Shown here: piece after piece, positions 7,288 to 7,613 of the stretch
How positions within the stretch are numbered: the first letter of the stretch is position 1
Layout: the number at the start of each line of letters is the position of its first letter
NCBI GenBank assembly: GCA_023249715.1
Contig: JAHFCA010000020.1
Location: forward strand, 5,001-12,613
Reading direction: 5' to 3'
DNA: 7,613 nucleotides
Source of the DNA: Elusimicrobiota bacterium
Lineage (GTDB): Bacteria > Elusimicrobiota > Elusimicrobia > 2-02-FULL-39-32
The notes under the pieces: generated by a model
Told to the model about the DNA's origin: nothing
Seen by the model: only the letters and a program-made list of their open reading frames with translations
Databases searched by the model: none
Made by a program: the position numbers and the translations under genes

Positions 7288-7317
7288 TAAGAAATTGTTC
7301 TGGAGATGATGGGATTC
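7288..7317 (-). repeat. Copy of the tRNA-Ala 3' end (30-bp direct repeat, dnaX-proximal)
   Basis: These 30 bases are identical to 7458-7487. Read on the minus strand, 7317-7301 are the last 17 bases of tRNA-Ala (part of the T-loop, the T-stem 3' half, the acceptor 3' strand and the discriminator A). The other 13 bases match the sequence directly downstream of the real tRNA. The rest of the tRNA is absent, so this is a tRNA fragment and not a second gene. The arrangement (intact tRNA, spacer, 3'-end copy downstream) is what a tRNA-targeted integration leaves behind. The dnaX start is about 20 bases away, so the copy forms part of the dnaX leader. Confidence 0.85.
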
Positions 7318-7424
7318 CCGCTCCCCCGCTCGCTTACGCTCGCTCCTCCGCAGCCCGGCGGCCTCGCTTCTTCTGCCTCCGGCAGCGCTCGGCTCGCCTT
7401 CGAATCCCTAACTCCGATCCCTCG
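7318..7424. other. GC-rich non-coding block between tRNA-Ala 3'-end copies
   Basis: This stretch is far richer in G+C than anything around it, and an A/T-rich stretch replaces it abruptly near 7425. It repeats a CTCGC/GCTCG theme several times (for example twice in 7328-7343). It contains a short perfect hairpin, CTGCC (7373-7377) with GGCAG (7381-7385). GGGATTC at 7311-7317, the tRNA-derived end of the left copy, is mirrored by GAATCCC at 7402-7408, so the block is bracketed by a seven-base inverted repeat resembling tRNA T-arm sequence. No start/Shine-Dalgarno pair or plausible protein is visible. It is best described as a repeat-like, possibly mobile or structured-RNA element of unknown function. 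Confidence 0.6.
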
Positions 7425-7457
7425 TTTTTTTATATTCATCTATAAATTTTCCTTTCT

Positions 7458-7487
7458 TAAGAAATTGTTCTGGAGATGATGGGATTC
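7458..7487 (-). repeat. 30-bp direct repeat, copy at the 3' end of the intact tRNA-Ala
   Basis: This is identical over 30 bases to 7288-7317, 170 bases away. It covers the last 17 bases of the intact tRNA-Ala gene (7471-7487) and 13 bases beyond it. By position it would be the tRNA-side attachment site if the GC-rich block arrived by site-specific integration. Confidence 0.85.
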
Positions 7488-7543
7488 GAACCCACGGCCT
7501 CGTCGTTGCGAACGACGCGCTCTCCCAACTGAGCTACATCCCC
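7471..7543 (-). tRNA. tRNA-Ala (anticodon CGC)
   Basis: The minus strand folds into a complete 73-base cloverleaf. The acceptor GGGGATG pairs with CATCTCC, including the G3-U70 wobble that marks alanine tRNAs. The D-arm is GCTC/GAGC around AGTTGGGA. The anticodon stem CGTCG/CGACG encloses the loop TTCGCAA, with CGC at 7508-7510. There is a five-base variable loop and a T-arm GTGGG/CCCAT around TTCGAAT. The discriminator is A and CCA is not encoded, so a CCA-adding enzyme is needed. The CGC anticodon reads GCG codons. The 3' end of the gene is duplicated upstream of dnaX. A second tRNA lies 25 bases upstream on the same strand, so both are probably transcribed together. Confidence 0.96.
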
Positions 7544-7568
7544 ATGTTTAAATTAAATAAAACCCATT

Positions 7569-7613
7569 TGGATGGGAGAGGATTTGAACCTCTGTAGGGC
7601 GTCAGCCCGCAGG
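7569..7613 (-). tRNA. Partial type II tRNA, probably tRNA-Tyr (5' part outside window)
   Basis: The minus strand shows the 3' part of a tRNA. An apparent anticodon-stem 3' strand CCTGC (7609-7613) is followed by a 15-base variable arm with GGGC/GCCC pairing. A T-arm AGAGG/CCTCT around TTCAAAT and an acceptor strand CCCATCC with discriminator A (7569) complete it. CCA is not encoded. The long variable arm restricts it to Tyr, Ser or Leu. The moderate arm length and the TAC before the T-stem resemble bacterial tRNA-Tyr most, but the anticodon is beyond the window edge, so the amino acid is inference. Confidence 0.75.

Noticed and set aside
7288..7360. A second complete tRNA gene near the dnaX start
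   Set aside because: Only the last 17 bases of the tRNA match; no anticodon arm, D-arm or 5' acceptor strand can be found in the GC-rich sequence next to it.
7318..7424. Possible short peptide from the GC-rich block
   Set aside because: Translations in several frames are Arg/Ser/Ala-rich without a start plus ribosome binding site, and the composition looks repeat-like.
7269..7470. Dedicated dnaX promoter
   Set aside because: There are A/T-rich TATAGA/TATAAA words on the minus strand around 7429-7445, but no acceptable -35 box at the right spacing; dnaX may be transcribed from the upstream tRNA promoter.

Overview
The window is bacterial housekeeping and central-carbon DNA of low-to-moderate G+C (judged by eye). 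The genes are tightly packed, and two short non-coding stretches look like small mobile or repeat elements. The proteins are all bacterial-type: seryl-tRNA synthetase, GTP-dependent PEP carboxykinase, a two-subunit 2-oxoacid:ferredoxin oxidoreductase, RecR and DnaX. The last alanine tRNA and the partial tRNA next to it lack an encoded CCA tail. The ferredoxin-linked oxidoreductase points to an organism with anaerobic or low-potential metabolism. I cannot fix the lineage; under-sampled anaerobic phyla such as Elusimicrobiota, Omnitrophota, Bdellovibrionota relatives or anaerobic Chlamydiota are only candidates.

Layout. The plus strand carries the 3' end of serS (1-237), which overlaps pckG (234-2015) by four bases (ATGA). 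The minus strand carries, in transcription order from the right edge, a partial type II tRNA (probably Tyr), tRNA-Ala(CGC), dnaX, recR, korA and korB. The two blocks converge at about 2016-2206. That junction holds a 163-bp nearly perfect palindrome (2016-2178) and, next to it, a short A/T-rich terminator-like hairpin at the korB stop.

How the genes work together. KorA/KorB interconvert a 2-oxoacid (most likely 2-oxoglutarate) and its acyl-CoA using ferredoxin. PckG interconverts oxaloacetate and PEP. Both act at the TCA-cycle/gluconeogenesis node. korA has its own near-consensus sigma70-type promoter whose -35 box overlaps the recR stop codon, so korAB can be expressed separately from the replication/repair pair dnaX-recR. 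dnaX (clamp-loader tau/gamma) and recR (recombination mediator) are one base apart, without the small ybaB/ebfC gene often found between them.

The most unusual parts are non-coding. One is the foldback palindrome after pckG, which has MITE-like form. The other is a 30-bp exact duplication of the tRNA-Ala 3' end (7288-7317 and 7458-7487), with a strikingly GC-rich 107-base block between the copies. It resembles a tRNA-targeted insertion, or a tRNA-linked repeat, placed just upstream of dnaX. No defence system, CRISPR array, transposase or novel protein-coding system is visible.
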